In this document: positions 55,574 through 64,000 of the stretch, in pieces
Numbering within the stretch: position 1 is the first letter of the stretch
Layout of the letters: each line of letters begins with the position of its first letter
NCBI GenBank assembly: GCA_019359515.1
Contig: JAHHHC010000009.1
Location: 62,001 to 126,000 of the forward strand
DNA from: Desmonostoc vinosum HA7617-LM4
Lineage (GTDB): Bacteria > Cyanobacteriota > Cyanobacteriia > Cyanobacteriales > Nostocaceae
Direction: 5' to 3'
DNA length: 64,000 bases
Notes under the pieces: model-generated
Told to the model about the DNA's origin: nothing
Databases searched by the model: none
What the model saw: the letters and a program-made list of their open reading frames with translations, nothing else
Program-made: the position numbers and the translations under genes

Positions 55574-58500
55574 CTACATATGCATAAAAAATTTCTCATC
55601 TTTATCTTGTATGTTCTCTATTTTTTTGGGAAATAAATGATTACCAAACTTTACATACAAAGCAGGTAAAACTACCAAAGTTATCGCTGTCGAAGTAAAC
55701 AAACCACCAAAAACAACAATAGAAAGTGGTTGCAAAAGTTCTTGTCCTGGGCCGCCTTGTAACACCATTGGTGCTAGACCTAACGCAGAAGTCAAAGCCG
55801 TCATTAAAATAGCATTCAGTCGTTCCATTGACCCTTTTACAATAATTTCTTTTAAGGGTATTCCTTCTGCAAATTTACTATTATAGTTATCCACTAATAA
55901 CAAACCATTGCGAGTTGCCACTCCAAACAGGGAAACAAACCCTACCAAAGACGCAACAGAAATAACTCCTCCAGTTAACGCTACCGCAATTACACCTCCT
56001 ACTAAACCAATTGGCAAGTTAATCATAATCATGATAGTAGAGGGTATAGATTTCACTGAAAGATACATGAGGATTGTAATTATCACAAACGCGATCGCAC
56101 TGAATACAAAAATATTATTAGTCGCACGTTCTTCAGCTTCAAATTGACCTGCGTATTGAATAAAATAACCCGCAGGCACTTGGACATTGCTTTTGACTTT
56201 AGCTTCAATTTCATTAACAATCGAGCGTAAATCTCTACCTTTAGCATTAGCTGAAACGACAATTAAACGGGAAACGTTTTCACGATTAATTGTGTTTGGC
56301 CCAGTTCCATTGTCAATTATTGCCACATTGCCTAAAGGAATTTTCTGTCCATTGGGGGTATCAATTAATAAATTGCGAATCGTTGACAAATTTTGCCGTG
56401 CATCTGGCTTCAACCACACTAAAATGTCAAACAATTGTTGATTTTCTAAAACTTGAGAAACAACTTGTCCATTGAGTGCAGTTTTAATAATGCTAGAAAT
56501 TTCTCCGACGGAAAGACCATAGCGACTAGCAGCATCTCGATCAAATTTGATTTGAATTTGCGGAACGGGAATTTGCGGCTCTAGCAATAAATCTACAACA
56601 CCATCAATCGTTTTCATTTGTGCTTCTACTTGTTCCCCGATTTGACGGAGTTCTGCTAAGTCAGAACCAAAAATTTTGACTGCGATCGCACTTCTAACTC
56701 CAGACAAAACCTCATCCATACGGTGAGAGATGAATCCACCAATATTCGGTGCTGCTCCGGGTATTTTATCAAACTCTTGACGTATCTTTGCTAAAGTTTT
56801 CGCACGGTCTTTCATCCCTACCTCACTAAGTTCAATATCAACGTGTGCAATATTCACACCCGCAGCATCTGCATCTCCCTCAGCACGTCCTGATCGTGTT
56901 TGAATAAATTTAAAACGATTGTCACCTTTCAGTGCATCTTCTACTACATAACCTGCTTTTGTCGTTGCTTCTAAAGACACACCAGGATATAAAGTTAAGG
57001 TATTTACCATCGTTTGTTCTTGGAACTCTGGCAAAAAAGCCCTGCCAAATGAAGGAATAATAGTAATAGCAGCTACTGTTAAAGCGAATATAACACCAAT
57101 AATTAGTAAGGCGTTCCGAAAAGAAAAGTTGAGACAGCTACTGTAAATTTTCTTACATAATCTCGCTAACCAAGGTTCTCGTTTTATTACCTTGACGTTA
57201 GGTAATAAAATTGCACATAAAGCCGGGGAAACTAACAGCGATTCTAAACTAGAAATGACAACTACTACCAAATAAGAAATTCCCATCGGTGTAAAAATTC
57301 TACCTTCTACACCTGGTAGAGTAAAAATTGGTGAGAAAACAATAATGCCAATAATTGTTGCACCAATCAGCGATTCTCGTACTTCTTCAGAACCTTCAAA
57401 AATAATTTCTAATGGTGGTAATGGGTTAGGAGAAACTTTATTTTCTCGCAACCTGCGATAAGTATTTTCACCATAAACAATTGCATCGTCAATCGCTGTA
57501 CCAATCGCTACTGCTAAACCCCCTAAAGTCATTGTATTCAGCCCTATTCCTAACAAAGAAAGGGCTAGCAACCCAAATAATAAAGTTAAGAAAAAATCCA
57601 GTAAACAGACTGCGATAGTTCGCCAATTCATTAAAAATGGAATGAGAATTATCCCGGCAATTATACTACCTTGAATTAATGATGAGCGGACATTTTGCAC
57701 CGAAGAATTAATATAACTATCTTGGCGAAATGTCGTAGTAACTTTAATTTCTGGTGGTAAACCAGCTTTAATTTCTTGCATCACCGCTTCTATTGCCCGA
57801 GAGACACTGGGAGTATCCGCAAGCGGCTGTTTATTAACCATTAAAATAATCGCTGATTTGCCATTAAAACTAGCATCGCCCCGTTTAATTGCACCACCAA
57901 TTTGTACTTGGGCTACATCTTGCAGCCTAACAGGTACTCCGTTACGTGAAGTAATAGTTGATTTTTTTAAATCTTCAATTGATTCAATTCGTCCAATACC
58001 GCGAATTATTCTTTCTGTATCTGCTGTGATTAAATAACCACCAGGTGCATTACTATTAGCAGCTTTTGTGGCGTTGGTAACTTGCTCCAAAGAAATATTA
58101 AAAGCGGCTAATTTTGCTGGATAAACTAAAACTTGATATTGACGAGAATCACCACCAAAAACTAATACTTGGCTCACACCTGGAACAGCTAAAAGACGAT
58201 TTGTGACTTGCCAATCCACAATTCGCCGAACTTCCATCAAGTCAATTTTCGGTTGAGGATGATTATTTTCTGACTCAACTGTAAAAGCGTATTGAACAAC
58301 TAAACCCACAGGTGAAGTAGTGGGAGAAATTTGGGGTGTTTCCACTTGTGGGGGAAGTTTGCTTGCAGCTTGTTGCAGTCGTTCGGTAACTAATTGACGT
58401 GCTTGGTAAATTTCTGTCCCCCAGTTGAATACTACCCTGACGGCAGAAATTCCCGCCGCCGAGGATGAACGCACTGCGGTTACTCCTGGTGTCCCATTAA

Positions 58501-58717
58501 CTGCACTTTCGATTGGTAAAGTAACTAAAGATTCAACTTCTTCCGGTGCGAGTCCCGGTGCTTCGGTTTGAATTTCTACTTGAGGTGGTGCAAAGGGTGG
58601 TAGCACATCCAAGGGCATTTGGGGAATGATGTAGAATGTCCACAAGGCGGCGATAATTGTAGCTAAGACAACGAGCCAACGTCGGTCAATCACCCACCTG
58701 ACAATGTTATTGAGCAT
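55574..58717 (-). CDS. Heavy-metal RND efflux pump (CzcA/NrsA family)
   Basis: 1047 residues, HME-RND transporter with 12 predicted helices and two large periplasmic loops. N-terminal signature RRWLVVLATIIAALWTFYII and PGLAPEEVESLVTLPIESAV; helix 4 has GTAIDDAIVYGEN, the proton-relay acidic pair, and the GGLAVAIGTAIDDA motif of metal pumps. The C-terminal half has FVSLFGVATRNGLLLV. It exports divalent cations from the periplasm with the membrane fusion protein encoded 24 bp upstream and an outer-membrane channel not found here. Metal specificity is not readable; nickel/cobalt is suggested by the adjacent regulator type. Confidence 0.92.
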   Translation of the reverse strand: MLNNIVRWVIDRRWLVVLATIIAALWTFYIIPQMPLDVLPPFAPPQVEIQTEAPGLAPEEVESLVTLPIESAVNGTPGVTAVRSSSAAGISAVRVVFNWGTEIYQARQLVTERLQQAASKLPPQVETPQISPTTSPVGLVVQYAFTVESENNHPQPKIDLMEVRRIVDWQVTNRLLAVPGVSQVLVFGGDSRQYQVLVYPAKLAAFNISLEQVTNATKAANSNAPGGYLITADTERIIRGIGRIESIEDLKKSTITSRNGVPVRLQDVAQVQIGGAIKRGDASFNGKSAIILMVNKQPLADTPSVSRAIEAVMQEIKAGLPPEIKVTTTFRQDSYINSSVQNVRSSLIQGSIIAGIILIPFLMNWRTIAVCLLDFFLTLLFGLLALSLLGIGLNTMTLGGLAVAIGTAIDDAIVYGENTYRRLRENKVSPNPLPPLEIIFEGSEEVRESLIGATIIGIIVFSPIFTLPGVEGRIFTPMGISYLVVVVISSLESLLVSPALCAILLPNVKVIKREPWLARLCKKIYSSCLNFSFRNALLIIGVIFALTVAAITIIPSFGRAFLPEFQEQTMVNTLTLYPGVSLEATTKAGYVVEDALKGDNRFKFIQTRSGRAEGDADAAGVNIAHVDIELSEVGMKDRAKTLAKIRQEFDKIPGAAPNIGGFISHRMDEVLSGVRSAIAVKIFGSDLAELRQIGEQVEAQMKTIDGVVDLLLEPQIPVPQIQIKFDRDAASRYGLSVGEISSIIKTALNGQVVSQVLENQQLFDILVWLKPDARQNLSTIRNLLIDTPNGQKIPLGNVAIIDNGTGPNTINRENVSRLIVVSANAKGRDLRSIVNEIEAKVKSNVQVPAGYFIQYAGQFEAEERATNNIFVFSAIAFVIITILMYLSVKSIPSTIMIMINLPIGLVGGVIAVALTGGVISVASLVGFVSLFGVATRNGLLLVDNYNSKFAEGIPLKEIIVKGSMERLNAILMTALTSALGLAPMVLQGGPGQELLQPLSIVVFGGLFTSTAITLVVLPALYVKFGNHLFPKKIENIQDKDEKFFMHM

Positions 58718-58740
58718 TTGAGATTTGATATTTGAGATAA

Positions 58741-60423
58741 TTAAATGTGATTGTCTGGTTGATCACAGACAGGAGTAGAATCTGAGGTGGTTGGTTGCTT
58801 GTGGTTATCAATATGAGTTTCACTTTCATAAGTAAAACCATCATATTGAGGATGACCAACTGAGACAAAATGCTGATGTATTCGACGAGTTGACCAAAAA
58901 CTACCTGCCGCAAAAGCAGCAACACCAACAATTACTGCTCCTCCTGTTGCAAACAACCATAAAGGTATTGGTAAGTTTGTTTTTGTTGGGGTGACTTCTG
59001 TATGAGTATTTTCTTCCTTTTTTTCTCCAGATGCCGATTTGCTACCACCCCGCAATGATTGGGCATAAAGTTGTGGTGCGCGTTGAGTGACAATCATATC
59101 CCCTTCAAATAAACCACTTTTTACCTCAACCAGATCTCCAAAGGTTTGTCCTAAAGTTACTTCAGTAGACTGAAAAGCATTACCATTTTGCAGATAGATA
59201 AGTTTTTTACCATTTACTTCAACCACTGCTGAGGTAGGAATAGCTAAAATAGCTGCTGATGTTTGGTTTGTTAAAACTTCTAGTTCTGCAAACATTCCAG
59301 GTTTAAGTTTACCGCTAGAGTTATTCACCTGGGCTTGTACTGGTACAACTCGTGTTTCTCCTTCTACTGCCGTTCCAATTCGGGAAATTCGTCCTGAAAA
59401 TGTGCGATCGCTGAGACTGGCAACTTTTAAAATAATTCTTTGACCAGTTTTTACTTTGCTTAAATCTTTTTCATAAATGTTAGCTGTAGCAAACACTTGA
59501 GTGTCATTGACAATCGTCATCAATTTGCCGCCTGCATCATTGAAAGTTTGACCAATAGTTACTTCTCTATTAGCAACCTTGCCGGAGATGGGAGCAGTTA
59601 CTGTCACTAGTCCTTGAGAATTGGGCAGATTTCCTAACTGAGCCAGTCGAGTTTGATAACTAGTATTACTACGATTAATATTTGACTTTGCCAGTTGAAC
59701 CGATGCTTGAGCGCGTTTGAGTTGATTTTCTGCTGCGATTACATCCCGGCGGCTTTTGGCTTTAGTGAGTTCGGCTTTTGCTTGTGCTAACTGAGTTTGA
59801 GATTCTAAAACATTGCGACGAGGCAAAGCACCACTATCAGCCAATTGCTTGTCTTTGTTGTACTTCTCTTGAGCAAAGTCAACCTGACTCTGTGCCTGGG
59901 CAATTTCAGAGTTTGCTATTTGCTGATATCTTTGGTAATTTTGTTGAGCCAGTCTCAAGTCAGCTTCTGCCTGCTGTAAATCAGCTTGACCTTGTGCTAG
60001 TTTATCCTGAGATTCTACGCGCAATGTGACTAAATCTGGACTGGTAACAACAGCAACAGGCTGACCTTTTGTTACTGACGCACCAGGTTCTACTAATAAT
60101 TCAACTACTCTCGCCCCCTGAATTGGGGTAGTCACTTCCACTTTTTGACTAGGAAGAGTTTCGATTTGTCCAGTAGTTTTGATGCCAATAGCTAACTTTT
60201 GCCGTTGAACCGGCTCAACTTTAATTCCTAACCGTTTAGACGTGTCGGCATCAACTCGAATAGAATTATTAGTTGTAGTGGCTTCAGTTGCTCCTTTAAA
60301 TTCATCGCCATGTCCACCATGAGCCATAACAACTGTAGGACTTACCAATAACAGCAGGCTGAGGCATGTGCCAGAAACACGACTAATAGCTGTAGGTGTT
60401 TGGGAACGCAGAGATTTAGACAT
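58741..60423 (-). CDS. RND membrane fusion protein with unusual C-terminal helix
   Basis: 560 residues. Signal peptide to about residue 34 followed by a His-rich metal-binding start (HGGHGDE). Lipoyl halves (VVELLVEPGASVTKGQPVAV and GLVTVTAPISGKVANREVTI) flank a long coiled-coil hairpin (~130-260), and a beta-barrel region follows. After residue ~470 there is an extra membrane segment (LFATGGAVIVGVAAFAAGSF) and a ~65-residue tail rich in His (HQHFVSVGHPQYDG), which usual CzcB-type proteins lack. Probably the first gene of the efflux operon. Confidence 0.88.
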   Translation of the reverse strand: MSKSLRSQTPTAISRVSGTCLSLLLLVSPTVVMAHGGHGDEFKGATEATTTNNSIRVDADTSKRLGIKVEPVQRQKLAIGIKTTGQIETLPSQKVEVTTPIQGARVVELLVEPGASVTKGQPVAVVTSPDLVTLRVESQDKLAQGQADLQQAEADLRLAQQNYQRYQQIANSEIAQAQSQVDFAQEKYNKDKQLADSGALPRRNVLESQTQLAQAKAELTKAKSRRDVIAAENQLKRAQASVQLAKSNINRSNTSYQTRLAQLGNLPNSQGLVTVTAPISGKVANREVTIGQTFNDAGGKLMTIVNDTQVFATANIYEKDLSKVKTGQRIILKVASLSDRTFSGRISRIGTAVEGETRVVPVQAQVNNSSGKLKPGMFAELEVLTNQTSAAILAIPTSAVVEVNGKKLIYLQNGNAFQSTEVTLGQTFGDLVEVKSGLFEGDMIVTQRAPQLYAQSLRGGSKSASGEKKEENTHTEVTPTKTNLPIPLWLFATGGAVIVGVAAFAAGSFWSTRRIHQHFVSVGHPQYDGFTYESETHIDNHKQPTTSDSTPVCDQPDNHI

Positions 60424-60549
60424 CGCTATTCAAAGTCCTTGAGTGGGAATTGCGATCGCTTAAAAGTGCTTTTGTCTCCTAATTTTGGAGAATTGAGATA
60501 ACAGTTTCATAAATGCACTCTTTTACTAGTTTTTCATTCACAGATGAAA

Positions 60550-60789
60550 TTAGGATGAAATCAAGCTCAGATAATTCTTGAAATCACTAAATCTGTTGTA
60601 CGAATACAAAAACTCCCCTCTGTGTTTAATTGCTTCCTCAGCGATGCGAATATTTTCCTCTACTTGAGTTTCATCTGCTATAGCGAGTGGAGCCATAGTT
60701 TTGCACTTCAAACTAGGATGATGAAACAGCGCACGCATAGCTTCCATATCATCACGGTGTGCTAATACATATTTTCTTAACTCTGGTAC
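60550..60789 (-). pseudogene. Fragment of a DUF6887-like small protein
   Basis: The minus-strand frame VPELRKYVLAHRDDMEAMRA recalls DUF6887-type cyanobacterial proteins, which start with a short leader then LRxYVLxHRxDxEA. The frame is closed upstream by a TGA (60792-60794) with the start in another frame, so the beginning is shifted or lost. A 65-residue frame beginning at an internal ATG (60747) is what remains open. Identification rests on memory of the pattern. Confidence 0.4.
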
Positions 60790-60827
60790 GCGTCACGCAC
60801 CAAAAGTTTCATGAGCGCGATTTACAT

Positions 60828-63800
60828 TTACATATTGCTATTTTTAGATGGAAATTTAGGTAAATTAATCATAAATTCTGTGTAGCTATCTAATTCTGTG
60901 TCTACTTTAATTTTGCCTTGATGCTGTTGGACAATAATATCATGAGTAATAGATAAGCCTAAACCAGTTCCTTCGCCAGTAGGTTTAGTAGTGAAAAAAG
61001 GATGAAAAATTTTATCTAATACTTCGTGAGAAATACCTTCACCATTATCACGAATGCGGATTTCTATCTGTTCTCCTAAATCTTTGGTGCTGACTGAAAG
61101 TGTAGGTGAGAATATTTCCCTTTCTTGTTGTGGTTCTGCTAAAAAACGCATTTTCTTTTTATGTGCTGCATAGCAAGCGTTGTTGATGACATTGATAAAA
61201 GCACGACTAATATTTTGTGGTATGACAATTATTTGTCTGAGGTTGCGATCGCAGTCTATTGTTACAGTTATATTAAAAGAGCTTTCCTTGGCACGCATTC
61301 CATGATAAGCTAACTCAACAGCTTCTTTTAATAAAGCGTTAATATCTGTCAATTCTCGCTCGCCTATTTGCCCTCGCGAATGCATCAGCATTCCATTGAC
61401 AATATTGTCAGACCTTGTACCATGTTCGTAAATTTTTTGAGCGTTTTGCTTGAGATCATTTAAAATTTCGGCAATATATTCTCTACTTTCTGATTCTAAG
61501 CTATCTTTTTGATTCTCAATCTCTTCTTCTAGTTCTTGAGTTAACTCGATAGAAAGCTCAGCAAAGTTATTCACAAAGTTTAGGGGATTTTTGATCTCAT
61601 GAGCAATACCTGCCGTTAAAGCTCCCAAAGAAGCTAATTTTTCTTGAGCAATAATTTGAGTTTGTGTCGCTTTAAGCGTTTGCAAAAGACTGGCCAACTG
61701 TTGATTTTTTTCTTCTAATTCTTGAGTTCTGGCTTTGACTTTCTGTTCCAAATTCCGGTTATAGCCTTCTAATTGTTCATAAAGGCGAGAATTTTCAATA
61801 GAGATGGCAGCTTGAGCAGAAAGGATTCTTAATACTTCGACGCGATCGCTTGTAAAAGCACCTGTGGTTAAATTATTTTCTAAATATAGAATACCACTGA
61901 GTTTGCCTTGATGAATTAAAGGAGTGCAAAGAATAGATTTGGGTTGAGTAGCAATGATGTAAGCGTCACGAGTAAATTGTCCTTCTTGAGTTGCATCATT
62001 TAAAACTACATTTTCTTGAGTACGCACAACATAATTAATAATGGAGACTGACAGCAGAGGGATTTGATTATGAGCATCTATTGAGTCTAAAGGAATTGAC
62101 TGTAGTGTAGTAACATTACCAGAATTGATAGTTCCTTCCGCTTCTATCACCCAATTATCTGCTTGATTGAGAATCAGAAAGCCTTTTTGTGCGCCTGCAT
62201 TCTTAATTACGATATTCATTAACTTTTCTAGCAATTTTTCTAACATAATTTCGCTAGCTAAGGCTTGCGAAGCTTGCATCACGCTATTTATATCTAAAAC
62301 ATTTGATGTGGTTTTACCCGAGTTGGTTATTGAAGAATGCGATGGAGTGGGAAAGTTATCTGTTGATGAATTGACTATAAATTGGGGATATCTTGTTTCT
62401 AAATCTTTGACTTTAGCTATAGCTCCCCAACGCTGATAAGCATAGTGAGCATCTTGTAGATAATAACGAGCAATATGTTTTTGATTTCTCGCTAAATAGA
62501 ATTTACCTGCTAGTTCATAAGCAAGAGCTTCTTCATTGAGATATTCGTTTTCTTTGGCTAAAGTAATGGTGCGATCGTAATATTCTCTTGCATCTTGTTC
62601 TTTATTTAAAACACGAGCAAGTTCGGCTTCTATTAAATAAAATTTATGCAAAAAATTCATTGGGGCTTGCTTTGCCCAGAGTTCCATTTTTGCTTGTTTA
62701 GCACTAACATTTTTGAGAATTTCTTCTTTTTCAATCTCTGAGCTATTCGGGTAGACTGCTAACCGAGATAGTGCATCATAGAAGTAAGCAGTAGGTAAAA
62801 TAAATGATGAGCCTGCATTTGCTGCATATTCTTCAAACTGGTTTGCATTCTCTACAGCTTGCTGAAATTCTTGAAAAAGATAACATAGAGAAAGTTTATG
62901 TGAGTAAGCGTGCATCATTGCAGTTCGATCATTAGTTGCTAGATGAACAGGTATCATCTTTTCTTCGTCGTATATTTCACCAATTAAACGGCATGGGTTT
63001 TCAGCTTTTTCTATCAAGTTAAGGATAGCTTGCATGTAAATTTGTGCCCAATCAAGATAAGCTTTCTGCTGAGTTTCACGAGTAGCAGCGATTGCTTTTT
63101 CCATCTCTTTCTTAACCTCCACCAGTTCTGCGCCACTGAGGTATAAAGCATAGGCATAGCTTGTAATTGCACTAGCAGCATACTCCAAATCTCCAGTTTC
63201 TATGCCACTTTGGTAAGCTTCAATGCAAAAAGATGATGTATCTCTTAAAGGTTCATTCCAATGCTTAAGAAAGAATTTATAGGCTGCATAAGTTCTGGCT
63301 TTAAATGTTTTATCTTGAGATTGTTCGATTAACTTCAAAGCTAGCTGACCAAACTGATAGCCATTATCCAATTCTCCTGTTAAGCAGAGAATTAGCCCAT
63401 AACCTGCATAGGGAAAAGCAGAATCAGCTGAATTACCATATTGAATAGATAAATTCACTTGTTTGCACCAATTTATTAAGCTGAGTTGATTAACTGCTAT
63501 GTATGCAGGGCCAAATAAATAATTCATCACCCGCATTGCTGCTAATTTATGCAAATCGGTCATTTGTGGTAAGCTGATTAATTCTTTGGCTTCTCTTCCT
63601 GCCAACATTAACTTTATCTGCTCTATCTCTTGTGTTAAATTTAATTGGTTTGGTTGTTCAGGTAATTCTACTTCCAGTAAATTCAAAACTTCTAATCCAG
63701 TCTTAACCGCTTCAATAAATTTAATTTGGGCACAATAAGCTTGCATTTTAACTTCATAGACTTTAATTTTATCTAATAGTGTTTGAGCTTTGTGTGAAAC

Positions 63801-64000
63801 TGTTTGGCTCAATGATTCCATCTCATCATAGTTAGCAATTGTATAAGCTGCTTCTATTGCTTCTACATACAAATTTAAGGTCATATGATACTGTTGCGAC
63901 CAACTCTCTTTTCCCAACAAGCTTAAGCCAGTTTGGAGGTATTTATAAGCTGCTTGACGAGCCACTGAAGATTTAGCTTTTTTACCTGCTTGTAAATTCA
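60828..64000 (-). CDS. C-terminal part of a giant GAF-histidine kinase (partial)
   Basis: At least 1057 residues here; the frame continues past the window edge without a start (NLQAGKKAKSSVARQAAYKY). Helical TPR-like repeats (~1-560) are followed by a GAF domain (~580-740, LNQADNWVIEAEGTIN; SGILYLENNLTTGAFT), a coiled coil and a HisKA/HATPase module: ASLGALTAGIAHEIKNPLNF holds the phospho-histidine, and DNGEGISHEVLDKIFHPFF and GTGLGLSITHDI the ATP site. This matches the C-terminus of very large cyanobacterial sensors that start with a Ser/Thr kinase and an AAA-type ATPase; those parts would lie beyond 64000. No receiver domain follows. Confidence 0.88.
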   Translation of the reverse strand, partial: NLQAGKKAKSSVARQAAYKYLQTGLSLLGKESWSQQYHMTLNLYVEAIEAAYTIANYDEMESLSQTVSHKAQTLLDKIKVYEVKMQAYCAQIKFIEAVKTGLEVLNLLEVELPEQPNQLNLTQEIEQIKLMLAGREAKELISLPQMTDLHKLAAMRVMNYLFGPAYIAVNQLSLINWCKQVNLSIQYGNSADSAFPYAGYGLILCLTGELDNGYQFGQLALKLIEQSQDKTFKARTYAAYKFFLKHWNEPLRDTSSFCIEAYQSGIETGDLEYAASAITSYAYALYLSGAELVEVKKEMEKAIAATRETQQKAYLDWAQIYMQAILNLIEKAENPCRLIGEIYDEEKMIPVHLATNDRTAMMHAYSHKLSLCYLFQEFQQAVENANQFEEYAANAGSSFILPTAYFYDALSRLAVYPNSSEIEKEEILKNVSAKQAKMELWAKQAPMNFLHKFYLIEAELARVLNKEQDAREYYDRTITLAKENEYLNEEALAYELAGKFYLARNQKHIARYYLQDAHYAYQRWGAIAKVKDLETRYPQFIVNSSTDNFPTPSHSSITNSGKTTSNVLDINSVMQASQALASEIMLEKLLEKLMNIVIKNAGAQKGFLILNQADNWVIEAEGTINSGNVTTLQSIPLDSIDAHNQIPLLSVSIINYVVRTQENVVLNDATQEGQFTRDAYIIATQPKSILCTPLIHQGKLSGILYLENNLTTGAFTSDRVEVLRILSAQAAISIENSRLYEQLEGYNRNLEQKVKARTQELEEKNQQLASLLQTLKATQTQIIAQEKLASLGALTAGIAHEIKNPLNFVNNFAELSIELTQELEEEIENQKDSLESESREYIAEILNDLKQNAQKIYEHGTRSDNIVNGMLMHSRGQIGERELTDINALLKEAVELAYHGMRAKESSFNITVTIDCDRNLRQIIVIPQNISRAFINVINNACYAAHKKKMRFLAEPQQEREIFSPTLSVSTKDLGEQIEIRIRDNGEGISHEVLDKIFHPFFTTKPTGEGTGLGLSITHDIIVQQHQGKIKVDTELDSYTEFMINLPKFPSKNSNM

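Overview
The window looks like chromosomal DNA of a filamentous, probably heterocyst-forming cyanobacterium of the Nostoc/Anabaena type. The signs are the very frequent HIP1 octamer GCGATCGC, heptanucleotide STRR tracts (GGGGATT/GGGGACT), many short dispersed repeats (for example ATTACGA runs), and genes largely restricted to cyanobacteria or plastids (CRR6, Ycf55/DUF3685, phytol kinase, DUF3038/DUF4335, DUF1822, PEP-CTERM). No rRNA or tRNA gene, prophage or complete transposase was recognised.

Layout. 1-9.7 kb: a small membrane protein, an orphan histidine kinase, HU, threonine-phosphate decarboxylase (cobD), a flavin-linked oxidoreductase, an exported pentapeptide protein, phytol kinase and a receiver-Ycf55 protein. 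10-14.6 kb: a NACHT NTPase with pentapeptide repeats followed 12 nt later by a Ser/Thr kinase with an RDD membrane domain. 14.6-24.7 kb: a toxin-antitoxin-like remnant, a Fur/PerR regulator, CRR6, a TPR protein, an RGG-like protein, a homocysteine biosynthesis protein, an FAD monooxygenase, a Uma2 nuclease and leuD-leuC. 24.7-28.4 kb: an accessory island with a fused DNA methyltransferase-restriction enzyme between 52-bp direct repeats, then an 11-repeat CRISPR array without cas genes. 29-40.7 kb: the DUF3038-DUF4335 pair, YiaAB, a formaldehyde detoxification set (adhC and fghA with two tandem DUF29 genes between), avtA, rimM, a DUF1772 protein, a J-domain/TPR protein and hisZ.

41-50 kb: the most interesting stretch, seven co-directional genes: a sigma-like factor, DUF1822, a CHAT protease joined through one membrane helix to a periplasmic type-1 binding protein, a two-helix coiled-coil protein, a lipoprotein with a solute-binding fold plus vWA domain, a small membrane protein and a ModA-like binding protein. 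Three binding-protein folds with no permease or transport ATPase suggest signalling rather than transport. 50-64 kb: a PEP-CTERM protein, a CARDB-subtilase, a heavy-metal RND efflux operon with its own two-component system (membrane fusion protein, pump, RppA-like, RppB-like), a decayed DUF6887-like gene and the C-terminal part of a giant sensor kinase that runs off the window.

Repeats have shaped this DNA. Two identical MITEs built from four consecutive hairpins lie 37 kb apart; a relative supplies the stop codon of the pentapeptide gene; heptamer tracts touch the start codons of several genes; and dispersed repeats appear to have entered cobD and the oxidoreductase in frame.
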